Origin: CAVAWX01 sp963592385
Lineage (GTDB): Bacteria > Actinomycetota > Coriobacteriia > Coriobacteriales > QAMH01
Length of the DNA: 20,394 nt
Assembly: GCA_963592385.1 (NCBI GenBank)
Contig: CAVAWX010000030.1
Coordinates: forward strand, 1-20,394
Direction of reading: 5' to 3'
This document shows positions 14,295 through 20,394 of this stretch, piece after piece (position 1 is the stretch's first letter; each line of letters opens with the position of its first letter). Made by a program: the position numbers and the translations under genes. The notes beneath the pieces were generated by a model, which made no database searches, had not been told where the DNA came from, and saw only the letters and a list, made by a program, of their open reading frames with translations.

Positions 14295-14870
14295 CTAGCC
14301 AGCCTGCACCACCGGCTTGATGATGCCGTAGCCGCCGTTCTTGCGGTGGTACACGACCTGGATCTGGTGGGCGTCCTGGTCGAAGTACACGTAGAAATCG
14401 TGGCCGAGCAGGTCGGTCTGCACGAGCGCGTGCTCCTCGGTCATGGGCTCCATCTCGACTTCTTTGGTGCGGACCATGAAGTCGTCGTCGTCTTCCACGT
14501 CGACGGCGGGCAGCTCGATGTCGAGCTCGGCCGGCTCCAGCTCGCGGATGGACCCGCGGCCGCCGCGCCTGTCCACGACCTTGGTCTTGTACTTGCGCAG
14601 CTGGCGCGCGACCTTGTCGGCCGCCACGTCGATCGCGGCGTACATGTCGGTCTCGGCCTCGGCCACGCGGATGACCGCGCCCTTCGCGCGCACCGTGACC
14701 TCGCAGATCGCGTTCTTGGGGTTCGCGGGGTTCTTCTCCGCGCGCAAGACGACCTCGGCGGCCAGCGCGGCGCGGTCGAACACCTCGAGCGCGCGGCCCA
14801 CTTTCTCGTCCACGTAGTCCTTCAAAGCAGGGGTGACGCTTGTCTTTCGTCCGGTAACGGTGATTGCCAT
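14295..14870 (-). CDS. hpf: Ribosome hibernation promoting factor, long form
   Basis: This is a cytoplasmic ribosome-binding factor that inactivates and dimerises 70S ribosomes in stationary phase, 191 aa. The N-terminal S30AE domain (residues 1-105) starts with ITVTGRKTSVTPALKDYVDEK and includes EVTVRAKGAVIRV and TDMYAAIDVAADKVARQLRKYK. An acidic linker with four consecutive Asp (about 110-145) follows. The C-terminal dimerisation domain (about 146-187, VQTDLLGHDFYVYFDQDAHQ then HRKNGGYGIIKP) marks the long form that promotes 100S formation. AGGAGG lies 6-7 nt before the ATG at 14870; upstream frame extensions have no homology. It is convergent with pgi and follows the binding-lipoprotein gene after a 298-bp gap, so it probably has its own promoter. 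Confidence 0.95.
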   Translation of the reverse strand: MAITVTGRKTSVTPALKDYVDEKVGRALEVFDRAALAAEVVLRAEKNPANPKNAICEVTVRAKGAVIRVAEAETDMYAAIDVAADKVARQLRKYKTKVVDRRGGRGSIRELEPAELDIELPAVDVEDDDDFMVRTKEVEMEPMTEEHALVQTDLLGHDFYVYFDQDAHQIQVVYHRKNGGYGIIKPVVQAG

Positions 14871-14983
14871 GATGGACCTCCTCGCTTTTGCCGAAGGCGC
14901 GTTCGCGCCGCTTCTTGCCCCTGATGATACCGCCGATGCCCGCCTCCACGCAGCGCGTTTCAGCTTTGTCATCATGTGCTCTC

Positions 14984-14995
14984 GAAAAATTTTTC
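14984..14995. promoter_or_regulatory. AT-rich palindrome upstream of hpf
   Basis: GAAAAATTTTTC is a perfect 12-bp palindrome in otherwise GC-rich DNA, about 115 bp upstream of the hpf start. It may be an UP-like element or an operator; no firm -35/-10 pair was identified next to it. Confidence 0.35.
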
Positions 14996-15040
14996 CCGCG
15001 ACACGTGAAAATGCGCTGCACATCGCCGCCGCGGAGTGTG

Positions 15041-15083
15041 GTGCGGCACGGTGAAGCGCAGTGCGGCACGGCATGGTGAAGCG
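15041..15083. repeat. Short direct repeats in the hpf upstream gap
   Basis: GTGCGGCACGG occurs at 15041-15051 and 15061-15071, and GGTGAAGCG at 15050-15058 and 15075-15083. Together they look like an imperfect duplication of a roughly 20-bp segment. Confidence 0.55.
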
Positions 15084-15115
15084 TGGCATATGCCTCGTCG
15101 CGCTGTCGGGCAGGC

Positions 15116-15185
15116 CGCCTAGTTCTGCGTCGCAGCCGCCTCGCCGCGACGTTCGAGCCGGCGTGCGCCTAGTTCTGCGTCGCAG
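15116..15185. repeat. 20-bp direct repeat copying the lipoprotein gene 3' end
   Basis: CGCCTAGTTCTGCGTCGCAG is present exactly at 15116-15135 and 15166-15185, a period of 50 bp. The similarity extends to about 27 nt with two mismatches. The 15166 copy holds the stop codon and the last codons (Ala-Thr-Gln-Asn-stop) of the lipoprotein gene. The downstream copy would encode the same Ala-Thr-Gln-Asn-stop in another frame. Confidence 0.85.
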
Positions 15186-16191
15186 TCGTCTCCTGGGCCG
15201 TCCCCTGCGCCGTCGTCTGCTCCTGCGCCGTCGCCTGCTCCGTGGTCTGACCCTGCTGCGCGCTCGGCGCAAAGGTGTCGGGCAGCGTGGACATGTCCGT
15301 CTTGCCGGGCAGCAGCGCCTCGCCCTGCGTGCCGAGCCATTTGTCGATGAACAGCCGCGCGGTGCCGTTCGACACCGCCGTGTCCACCGCCTTCGCCACG
15401 GCGCTCGTCAGCGCGGAATTGGCCGACAGCGTCGCCGCGTACACGGGCCGCACGGACACGGAGCTCAAGAACCCCACGTTCACGACGTTCTCGTAGTCGC
15501 GCGCGTAGTAGTCGCCCGCGGCGGCATCGGCGATGAAATAATCCGAGGTCCCGGCCTTCAGCGCGTCGAAGCCGTCCTTCACCGTGGCCACCGCGCTCGT
15601 CGACGCCAGCCCGAGCGCCTCTTGCACTTCGGTGGCGGCGGCGCTCGACGACTGCACGAGCACCTTCTGGCCGTTCAGGTTGGTGAAGTCCACAGACGCG
15701 ACGTCGCTTTTCGCCTTGTCCTTGGGCATGAACAGCGCCGACCCGTCGTTGAGGTAGGCCTTCGAGTAGGCCAGCGTGTCGCTGCCGCTCGTCTTCGCCA
15801 TGCCGAGCGTGTCGCTGCCGCTCGTCTTCGCCATGCCGAGCGCCACGTCGATCTCCTTGGCCTCGAGCTTCTTCGCGCCCTCGTCGGCCACGTCGACGAC
15901 CTTCACCTTCAAGCCCAGCGCATCGGCCAGCGCGGCGGCCATGTCCACGTCGAGGCCCACGACCTCGCCGCTCGAGTTGGTGCCGCCGTAGGGCGATTTC
16001 GAGGCGTTCACCCCCACCGTCAGGGTGCCGGACGAGATGGTGGCGCCCGCATCCACCGTGGAAGAGGACTGGGCGGCGGGCCGCGAGGGCAGCTGCTGGC
16101 AGCCGCACAGAACAAACGCCGCGACGCAGCACATCGCGCACACGGCGGCGACAAACATCCCGCGCATTCCAGCTCGTCTGCTTGCCTTCAT
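15169..16191 (-). CDS. Extracellular solute-binding lipoprotein (SBP family 3)
   Basis: This is a 340-aa predicted lipoprotein receptor of an amino-acid-type ABC importer. A basic N-terminus and hydrophobic helix (residues 9-29) lead to the lipobox VLCGC, with Cys31 as the lipidation site. A Ser-rich linker follows, then the family 3 pattern: GTLTVGVNASKSPYGG (55-70), GEVVGLDVDMAAALADALGL (75-94), LEAKEIDVALGMAKT (109-123), a KVLVQSSSAAATEV strand and a FIADAAAGDYYA segment. An exact 11-residue tandem duplication lies at 118-139. The C-terminus is a low-complexity Thr/Gln/Ala tail of about 30 residues. The start at 16191 gives a proper signal peptide; GAGG is close to it, so initiation is less certain than elsewhere. 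No permease or ATPase gene is adjacent, so it is an orphan receptor here. Confidence 0.88.
   Translation of the reverse strand: MKASRRAGMRGMFVAAVCAMCCVAAFVLCGCQQLPSRPAAQSSSTVDAGATISSGTLTVGVNASKSPYGGTNSSGEVVGLDVDMAAALADALGLKVKVVDVADEGAKKLEAKEIDVALGMAKTSGSDTLGMAKTSGSDTLAYSKAYLNDGSALFMPKDKAKSDVASVDFTNLNGQKVLVQSSSAAATEVQEALGLASTSAVATVKDGFDALKAGTSDYFIADAAAGDYYARDYENVVNVGFLSSVSVRPVYAATLSANSALTSAVAKAVDTAVSNGTARLFIDKWLGTQGEALLPGKTDMSTLPDTFAPSAQQGQTTEQATAQEQTTAQGTAQETTATQN
15773..15838. repeat. Exact 33-bp in-frame tandem duplication in the lipoprotein gene
   Basis: The 33-bp unit at 15773-15805 is repeated without mismatch at 15806-15838, and the first 4 bases of a third copy follow. It encodes LGMAKTSGSDT twice (residues 118-128 and 129-139). 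Reading frame is kept. Confidence 0.95.
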
Positions 16192-16643
16192 ATCCTCGCC
16201 CCCGCATCGCCTTGTGTTCAAGAAGGCTCCTCCCAGCTGACCTGGTCTTTGACCCCACACTTGCATACCGGAGCTTTTGCCCGGCGCCTCCGACGAAGCG
16301 CCGAACGACTCACCCGCTCGCCCGGGGCGCGGGATGCGCCCTTTACGGACGGTACGACTTACACCTAAGACGCGCCGTGCTCGCACACCGCCGCTGCGAT
16401 GTGTTTACGTGGATCCTTTTGACCGCGTCTGCCTTGGACTAGACACGACCGCGCGGGCCGCGTCGCAACCACAGCCTGGAAGGAGCGTGGGGAGAATTCT
16501 AGCACAGCGTCGCGAGCTGCGCGTTTTTGGTGAAGATGGAGGGGCGGCAGACGTGGCGCGATGCGCGGGCGGCGCCGCAGCGTGCGCAGGCGGCGCCACG
16601 AAGGCAGGGTGAACGGGGTGGTGGTGAAGGCGAAGCCCGCGCC
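16192..16643 (-). other. 452-bp gap; possible long leader of the lipoprotein gene
   Basis: No protein gene is supported. On the minus strand an extended -10 (TGC plus TAGAAT, 16501-16496) would start a transcript near 16489 and leave a leader of about 300 nt before the lipoprotein gene. Hairpins in it include GGGCGC/GCGCCC (16325-16341) and CGGCGC/GCGCCG near 16282-16303. A further GGCGCCGC/GCGGCGCC hairpin (16571-16597) lies upstream, after the dehydrogenase-like gene, but lacks a T-run. I did not recognise any known riboswitch, T-box or small RNA consensus. Confidence 0.4.
16496..16501 (-). promoter_or_regulatory. Candidate extended -10 promoter for the lipoprotein gene
   Basis: TAGAAT, preceded by TGC on the minus strand, matches an extended -10 element (5 of 6 in the hexamer). 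The -35 region is GC-rich and poor. It is the best promoter candidate in this gap. Confidence 0.4.
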
Positions 16644-17702
16644 CTAGTTCTTGCTGAAGAAGCCGCCCGAGCCGGAAGCGCCGTCGTCGGCAGGGCCGTG
16701 GTGCCCGATGCCGCGCCCGCCGAGGTTGGCGCGCAAGAACTCCTCCAGGTCGAAGTCCTCGCCGGCCTCGTCGTCGTAGTACTCCTCGTCGGCCAGCGCC
16801 CAGTCCAGCCCGTAGCGCGCGCAGGTCTCCTCGTCTTCGTAGAGCAGGGCCAGCGCCTGGATGTTCAGGTTGTCGCCGCCGACGGTGGAGAGCAGCTCGG
16901 AGAGCTGGTAGACGGTCTCGACCAGCGGGACGGACACGTCGCATTCCTCGGCCAGGTCGAGCACCACGTCGAGCGCGTCGAGGAAGCGGTGCACGTCGAT
17001 GCGGCCGTCGTAGTCGTGCAGGAGCATCTTGGGAGCGTAGTCGACCAGCGCGCGCGAGCCGGCAGACGTCGAGGCCAGCGCGTTCACCGCATCCGAGCCG
17101 GCGAAACCCGCGATGTGCCCGATGGAGATGGCCTCGACCGTGCCCATGATGGAGCCGGCCAGCCCCACGTAGGCCACGAGGGCCGCCATCTGGCCTGCGC
17201 CCGGGCCGTCTTGGAGCACGACCTTGTGCGCGAGGTAGGGGAAAAGCGGCGATGCCTCCTCGCGCCCCTGCGCGTCGCCGCCCACGAAGATGAGCGACTC
17301 TTCCTTTTCGCCGAGCGCGGTGATGGGCGCGTCCACGAAGAAGATGTCGCGCGTCGCGGCCAGCGCCTGGATCTCGCGGGCCAGGCGCGGCGAGGAAAAG
17401 GTCGCGTCGATGCAGACGGTGCCGGGGTCGAGCAGCTCGAGCAGGCCGTCGTCGCCCAGGTACAGGTCCTCGACGTCGGCCGTCGTCGCGCACGCGGAGA
17501 TGACGACCTGGCATTCGTTGACGGCCGTGGCGCGGTCCGCGATGTGCGGGATGCCGGCCATGCGCAAGACGGCGGCCTCGCGCGAGTCGTGCTGCGCGTC
17601 CAGCACGTCGAAGCCCGCCTGCTTCAAGTTCACGAGCGCCTCGAGCGCCGACGGGTTCACGCCGCCGCCGAAAAACACTATTTGGGTGTCGATGGTGTCC
17701 AT
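16644..17702 (-). CDS. Divergent beta-hydroxyacid dehydrogenase-like protein
   Basis: This 352-aa protein has the layout of the 3-hydroxyisobutyrate/6-phosphogluconate dehydrogenase family: a Rossmann N-terminus (QIVFFGGGVNPSALEAL, 7-23), CQVVISACATTADVEDL, FFVDAPITALG (121-131, for the usual DAPVSGG), IFVGGD, GAGQM (168-172) and an all-helical C-terminal half. Key positions differ. The dinucleotide glycine motif is degenerate, and where the family has GxGxxxKxxNN the sequence reads GAGQMAALVAY, so the catalytic Lys is Ala174 and the following Asn pair is Ala177-Tyr178. The C-terminal 50 residues are acidic, then Gly/Ser-rich. The start at 17702 has AGGAG 3 nt upstream; an in-frame ATG at 17756 would add 18 Gln/Glu/Val-rich residues encoded by a 9-bp repeat. 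It follows degV in an operon-like run. It may be a non-catalytic or altered enzyme. Confidence 0.72.
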   Translation of the reverse strand: MDTIDTQIVFFGGGVNPSALEALVNLKQAGFDVLDAQHDSREAAVLRMAGIPHIADRATAVNECQVVISACATTADVEDLYLGDDGLLELLDPGTVCIDATFSSPRLAREIQALAATRDIFFVDAPITALGEKEESLIFVGGDAQGREEASPLFPYLAHKVVLQDGPGAGQMAALVAYVGLAGSIMGTVEAISIGHIAGFAGSDAVNALASTSAGSRALVDYAPKMLLHDYDGRIDVHRFLDALDVVLDLAEECDVSVPLVETVYQLSELLSTVGGDNLNIQALALLYEDEETCARYGLDWALADEEYYDDEAGEDFDLEEFLRANLGGRGIGHHGPADDGASGSGGFFSKN

Positions 17703-17711
17703 GTGCTCCTG

Positions 17712-17827
17712 TTCAACCTGTTCAATCTGCCCGGCCCGTTCAACCTGCTCGGCCATTCGGCCCGTTCAAGCTATCCGGGCTGTTCAAGCTATTCGGCCCG
17801 TTCAACCTGTTCGACCTGCCCGGCCTA
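17712..17827. repeat. 9-bp minisatellite, 13 units, between degV and the next gene
   Basis: Thirteen units of about 9 bp (TTCAACCTG, TTCAAGCTA, TTCGGCCCG and variants) run head to tail from 17712 to the degV stop codon at 17827. All units are 9 nt except one of 8 nt at 17748-17755. On the minus strand the unit reads mainly CAG-GTT-GAA (Gln-Val-Glu). The array begins with the degV stop codon and ends at the ribosome-binding site of the following gene. Confidence 0.85.
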
Positions 17828-18886
17828 CTCGGTCTTGCCCTTCGTCGCGTCGGCCGCGTCCGCAGCAGCATCCGCAGCCGCGCCCTTGCCCTTGTCCTCG
17901 TCTTTGCCGCGCCCGAGCCTGTTGGCGATCCGGTCGGCGATGGAGATAGTCTCGCGCCGGTCGCCGCCCCAAAACGCGATGGCCACCATGCCCGGCCCCA
18001 CGTGCGAGCCGATGACCGGCCCGATCTCGCAGTGGATGGGCGGGACGCTGCCCTCGGGGCGGTCCAGATGGTCCTCGACCCAGCGCATGTCGCCCTCGCA
18101 GTCGGCGTGCGCCACGAGCACGGTCTCGTCCGAGCCGTTGCCGCCGCGGTGCTTCTCGTCGTAGGTGGCCACGAGCGCCTTGAGCGCCTTCTTGCGCCCG
18201 CGCGCCACGCCCGCCAGGCTGAGCGTGCCGTCGATGTTGAAGTCGAGCATGGGCTTGATGTTGAGCTTGGTGCCGGCGGTGGCCGCCATGTCGGGGATGC
18301 GCCCGCCGCGCCGCAGATGCTCCAGCTCGTCGATGGTGAAGCCGCAGTTCACGAACCAACGCGCCTGCTCCAGCTCGTCGATGGTGAAGCCGCAGTTCAC
18401 GAACCAACGCGCCTCCTCGGCCCACGCGGCCAGCTGCGCCGCCGAAAGCCCGCGGTCGCGTTGGCGTATGGCCTCGTAGGCCAGCAGCCCCTCGGCGATC
18501 GAGGCCAGCTTCGTGTCCACGGCAAACAGCTCGAAGTCGGGATGCGCGGCGGCCACGTCGGCGGCCAGGCGCTCGACGGTCTCGAAGGTGCCGGACAGCC
18601 CGGAGGAAAACGCGAGGTAGACGGTGGGGGTGCCGTCGGCGGCCCACTCCTCCATGCGCTCGGACAGCTCGACGATGGGAATCTGCGCCGTGCCCGAGAC
18701 CTCGCCCTTGCGCAGGCGCCCGTAGAACTCCTTGCTCTCCATCGTCTGCCACATGTCGTCGAGATGCTCGCCGTCGTTCATGCTGAAGGGGAACCTGAAG
18801 TACTCGACGCCCGCGTCCGCGAAGACCTGCGCCGGCAGATCGCAGCACGAATCGAGGACGAGCCGGCATTTCACCTTGCTTTGCAT
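17825..18886 (-). CDS. DegV family fatty-acid-binding protein
   Basis: This is a 353-aa DegV/FakB-family protein. These bind a fatty acid and present it to the FakA kinase for incorporation into phospholipid. Visible family segments are VLDSCCDLPAQ (10-20), SGTAQIP (64-70, the T-S/A-Q loop), LAFSSGLSGTF (91-101), FAVDTKLASIAEGLL (121-135) and FTIDELEHLRRGGRI (183-197). An exact duplication of 16 residues lies at 159-190, just before that last motif. The C-terminus is a Lys/Asp/Ala-rich low-complexity tail. Starts are uncertain: ATG 18886 (used here), GTG 18892 or GTG 18895; AGGGA lies upstream and its spacing best fits the GTG at 18892. It follows pncB by about 15-25 bp, so the two are probably co-transcribed. 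No fakA is in the window. Confidence 0.9.
   Translation of the reverse strand: MQSKVKCRLVLDSCCDLPAQVFADAGVEYFRFPFSMNDGEHLDDMWQTMESKEFYGRLRKGEVSGTAQIPIVELSERMEEWAADGTPTVYLAFSSGLSGTFETVERLAADVAAAHPDFELFAVDTKLASIAEGLLAYEAIRQRDRGLSAAQLAAWAEEARWFVNCGFTIDELEQARWFVNCGFTIDELEHLRRGGRIPDMAATAGTKLNIKPMLDFNIDGTLSLAGVARGRKKALKALVATYDEKHRGGNGSDETVLVAHADCEGDMRWVEDHLDRPEGSVPPIHCEIGPVIGSHVGPGMVAIAFWGGDRRETISIADRIANRLGRGKDEDKGKGAAADAAADAADATKGKTE
18318..18413. repeat. Exact 48-bp in-frame tandem duplication in degV
   Basis: The 48-bp unit at 18318-18365 is repeated without mismatch at 18366-18413. It encodes ARWFVNCGFTIDELE twice (plus Gln or His). Only one copy of this segment is normal in DegV proteins, so one copy is an insertion. 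Confidence 0.95.
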
Positions 18887-18910
18887 GTGCACCACTTCCC
18901 TATCGTCTCG

Positions 18911-20365
18911 CTAGTCGAGGCCGCGCAGCGACAAAATCATCTGCGTGCGCCTCTCGTGCAAACCGCTTTCTATGCCCGCAGGATAGCTGTGCGGGTTCAT
19001 GAAACGCTGTATCGAACTGTCTAGTTTACCCAATTGCTCCTTGCAGCGCGACTGCGCGGCGGCAGCCGAAAGGTCGCGGCCGGGCACGGGGCGGCCGTCG
19101 CGCACGAGCGGGTGAAGCAGGTCCTCGCTTTCGAGGCCGCTGGTGAAGCGCTTGCGCCGCGTCTCGTCGAGGGGGTTCACCGCGACGGGCTCGGGCGGCA
19201 GGGGCGCGCCGGTGTCGAAGATGAGGTCGCCGGCGAAGCTGCCGTCGTCGTGGTAGTAGCGGCGCGTGTCGAGCACGCCCGGGATGGTGACCTTCCAGGT
19301 GTTCTCGCTCACCTTCATGCGCGGCTGCCAGGTGCCGTTGTGCTCGCGGATGGCGGCCAGCTTGTAGACGCCGCCGAGCGCGGGCTGGCCGAAGCCGCAG
19401 GACAGGTGGGTGCCCACGCCGAGCGCGGTGTAGCTCGCGCCCTGCTCGTTTAGGGAGGTGATGGTGTATTCGTCGAGGTCGTTGGACAGCACGATGCCCA
19501 CCTCGGGAAAGCCGGCCGCGTCGAGCATCGCGCGCGCCTTCTTCGACAGCCACGCCAGGTCGCCGGAGTCGATGCGCACGGCCAGCAGCTTCTCGCCGCG
19601 CGCGCGCATCTCGCGGGCGACGACGATGGCGTTTTGCACGCCGCGCTCCACGTCGTAAGTGTCCACGAGCAAGACGGCGTTGCGGGGGAAGGCGCGGGCG
19701 TAGGCGCGGAAGGCCTCCAGCTCGTCGTCAAAGGCCATAACCCAGCTGTGCGCGTGCGTGCCCGAGACGGGGATGCCGTACTCCTTGCCCGCCAACACGT
19801 TTGCCACGTTCGCGCATCCGCCCACGAAGGCGGCGCGGCTCGCGCTCATCGCGCCGTCCGGGCCTTGGGCGCGGCGCAGGCCGAACTCGCTCACGGGGCG
19901 GCCTTGCGCGGCGCGGCAGATGCGGGCGGCCTTCGTCGCGATGAGGGTCTGGAAGTTCACGCCGTTCAGGATGGCGGGCTCGAGGAGCTGGCATTGCAGG
20001 AGGCTGCCCGTCACGCGCACGAGCGGCTCGCGGGGAAATACCACGCTGCCCTCGGCCGGCGCGTCGATGTCCACGGACAGCGGGGTCGCGGCCAGCCATT
20101 CGAGAAAGGCCGGGTCGAAGAGGGGGCCGCCGCCCGGGGCGGGCAGGCCGGCGAGGTAGGCGAGGTCGTCGTCGGTGACGGTGAACTGCTCGGCCAGGCG
20201 CGCGACCTGGTCGAGGCCGCACAGAACCGCGTAGCCGCCGCCGAAGGGGTTTTCGCGGAAGAAGACGTAGAAGCACGCCTGCGTGTCGGCCTTGCCCTGC
20301 TGCCAGTAGCCCTGCGCCATGGTCAGCTCGTAGAGGTCGGTCATCAGCGTCAAATTCTGCGGCAT
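18911..20365 (-). CDS. pncB: Nicotinate phosphoribosyltransferase
   Basis: This is a 484-aa cytoplasmic NAD-salvage enzyme that joins nicotinate to PRPP, coupled to ATP hydrolysis. The family start LTLMTDLYELTMAQGYW is at residues 5-21. Further blocks are FGGGYAVLCGL (41-51), EFGLRRAQGPDGAMSASRA (160-178), VSGTHAHSWVMAF (200-212), where His206 is the usual phosphorylated His, AVRIDSGDLAWLSKKAR and GVGTHLSCGFGQPALGGVYKL. The length fits the long, PncB2-like or NAPRT-like form rather than the shorter E. coli PncB. The ATG at 20365 is close to the first conserved block; GGAAGG lies about 11 nt upstream, slightly far. It heads an operon-like run with degV and the dehydrogenase-like gene; its promoter lies outside the window. 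Confidence 0.95.
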   Translation of the reverse strand: MPQNLTLMTDLYELTMAQGYWQQGKADTQACFYVFFRENPFGGGYAVLCGLDQVARLAEQFTVTDDDLAYLAGLPAPGGGPLFDPAFLEWLAATPLSVDIDAPAEGSVVFPREPLVRVTGSLLQCQLLEPAILNGVNFQTLIATKAARICRAAQGRPVSEFGLRRAQGPDGAMSASRAAFVGGCANVANVLAGKEYGIPVSGTHAHSWVMAFDDELEAFRAYARAFPRNAVLLVDTYDVERGVQNAIVVAREMRARGEKLLAVRIDSGDLAWLSKKARAMLDAAGFPEVGIVLSNDLDEYTITSLNEQGASYTALGVGTHLSCGFGQPALGGVYKLAAIREHNGTWQPRMKVSENTWKVTIPGVLDTRRYYHDDGSFAGDLIFDTGAPLPPEPVAVNPLDETRRKRFTSGLESEDLLHPLVRDGRPVPGRDLSAAAAQSRCKEQLGKLDSSIQRFMNPHSYPAGIESGLHERRTQMILSLRGLD

Positions 20366-20394
20366 GGGTGAATGCGCCTTCCTCTCTCGCGCTG

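Noticed and set aside
15002..15007. Second CACGTG as a parS candidate
   Set aside because: Only the right half (CACGTGAAAA) resembles parS; the left half (CCGCGA) does not match.
16192..16643. Riboswitch, T-box, SRP, 6S or RNase P RNA in the lipoprotein leader
   Set aside because: I looked for the usual conserved cores of these RNAs and found none; kept only as an uncharacterised leader.
17712..17827. Repeat array as a CRISPR
   Set aside because: Units are 9 bp, contiguous and without spacers, and there are no cas genes.

Overview
This is a GC-rich bacterial chromosomal window with 15 supportable protein genes, 14 on the minus strand and one (pgi) on the plus strand. Gene content suggests an anaerobic actinobacterium of the Coriobacteriia, most likely an Eggerthella/Gordonibacter/Adlercreutzia-type gut organism. 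The evidence is a molybdopterin oxidoreductase with a small 4Fe-4S partner and an MFS transporter, a large PucR-type regulator, a veg-ispE pair and FeoAB iron uptake. The taxonomic call is inference. No rRNA, tRNA, insertion sequence, phage gene or CRISPR array was seen.

Layout. 1-3.2 kb: ferrous-iron uptake genes feoA and feoB (minus), with a DtxR/IdeR-like iron box before each gene and an intrinsic terminator between them. 3.2-5.9 kb: a PucR-family regulator with its own TATAAT element, then a Cys-rich U32-like TIM-barrel protein. 6.1-10.4 kb: a three-gene redox module transcribed as molybdopterin oxidoreductase (834 aa), ferredoxin-like subunit (110 aa), MFS transporter (420 aa). Neither redox protein has an export signal, so the likely logic is import of a small organic electron acceptor followed by cytoplasmic reduction. 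10.4-14.3 kb: housekeeping genes ispE and veg, with a near-consensus ParB parS site in the gap between them, then divergently pgi, which ends in a 12-bp-stem bidirectional terminator facing hpf. 14.3-16.6 kb: long-form ribosome hibernation factor hpf and an orphan amino-acid-type substrate-binding lipoprotein with a long leader. 16.6-20.4 kb: an operon-like run pncB, degV and a divergent beta-hydroxyacid-dehydrogenase-like protein.

The most unusual theme is repeated DNA. There are exact in-frame tandem duplications of 33 bp (binding lipoprotein) and 48 bp (degV). A 13-unit, 9-bp minisatellite exactly fills the gap between degV and the next gene. Short direct repeats copy the stop-codon region of two genes (feoB and the lipoprotein) just downstream, and smaller tandem repeats lie in other gaps. 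Other points worth a second look are the parS site, the paired iron boxes with an attenuator, a roughly 110-residue extracytoplasmic insertion in FeoB, loss of catalytic residues in the dehydrogenase-like protein, and the regulator/U32/molybdoenzyme/transporter neighbourhood.
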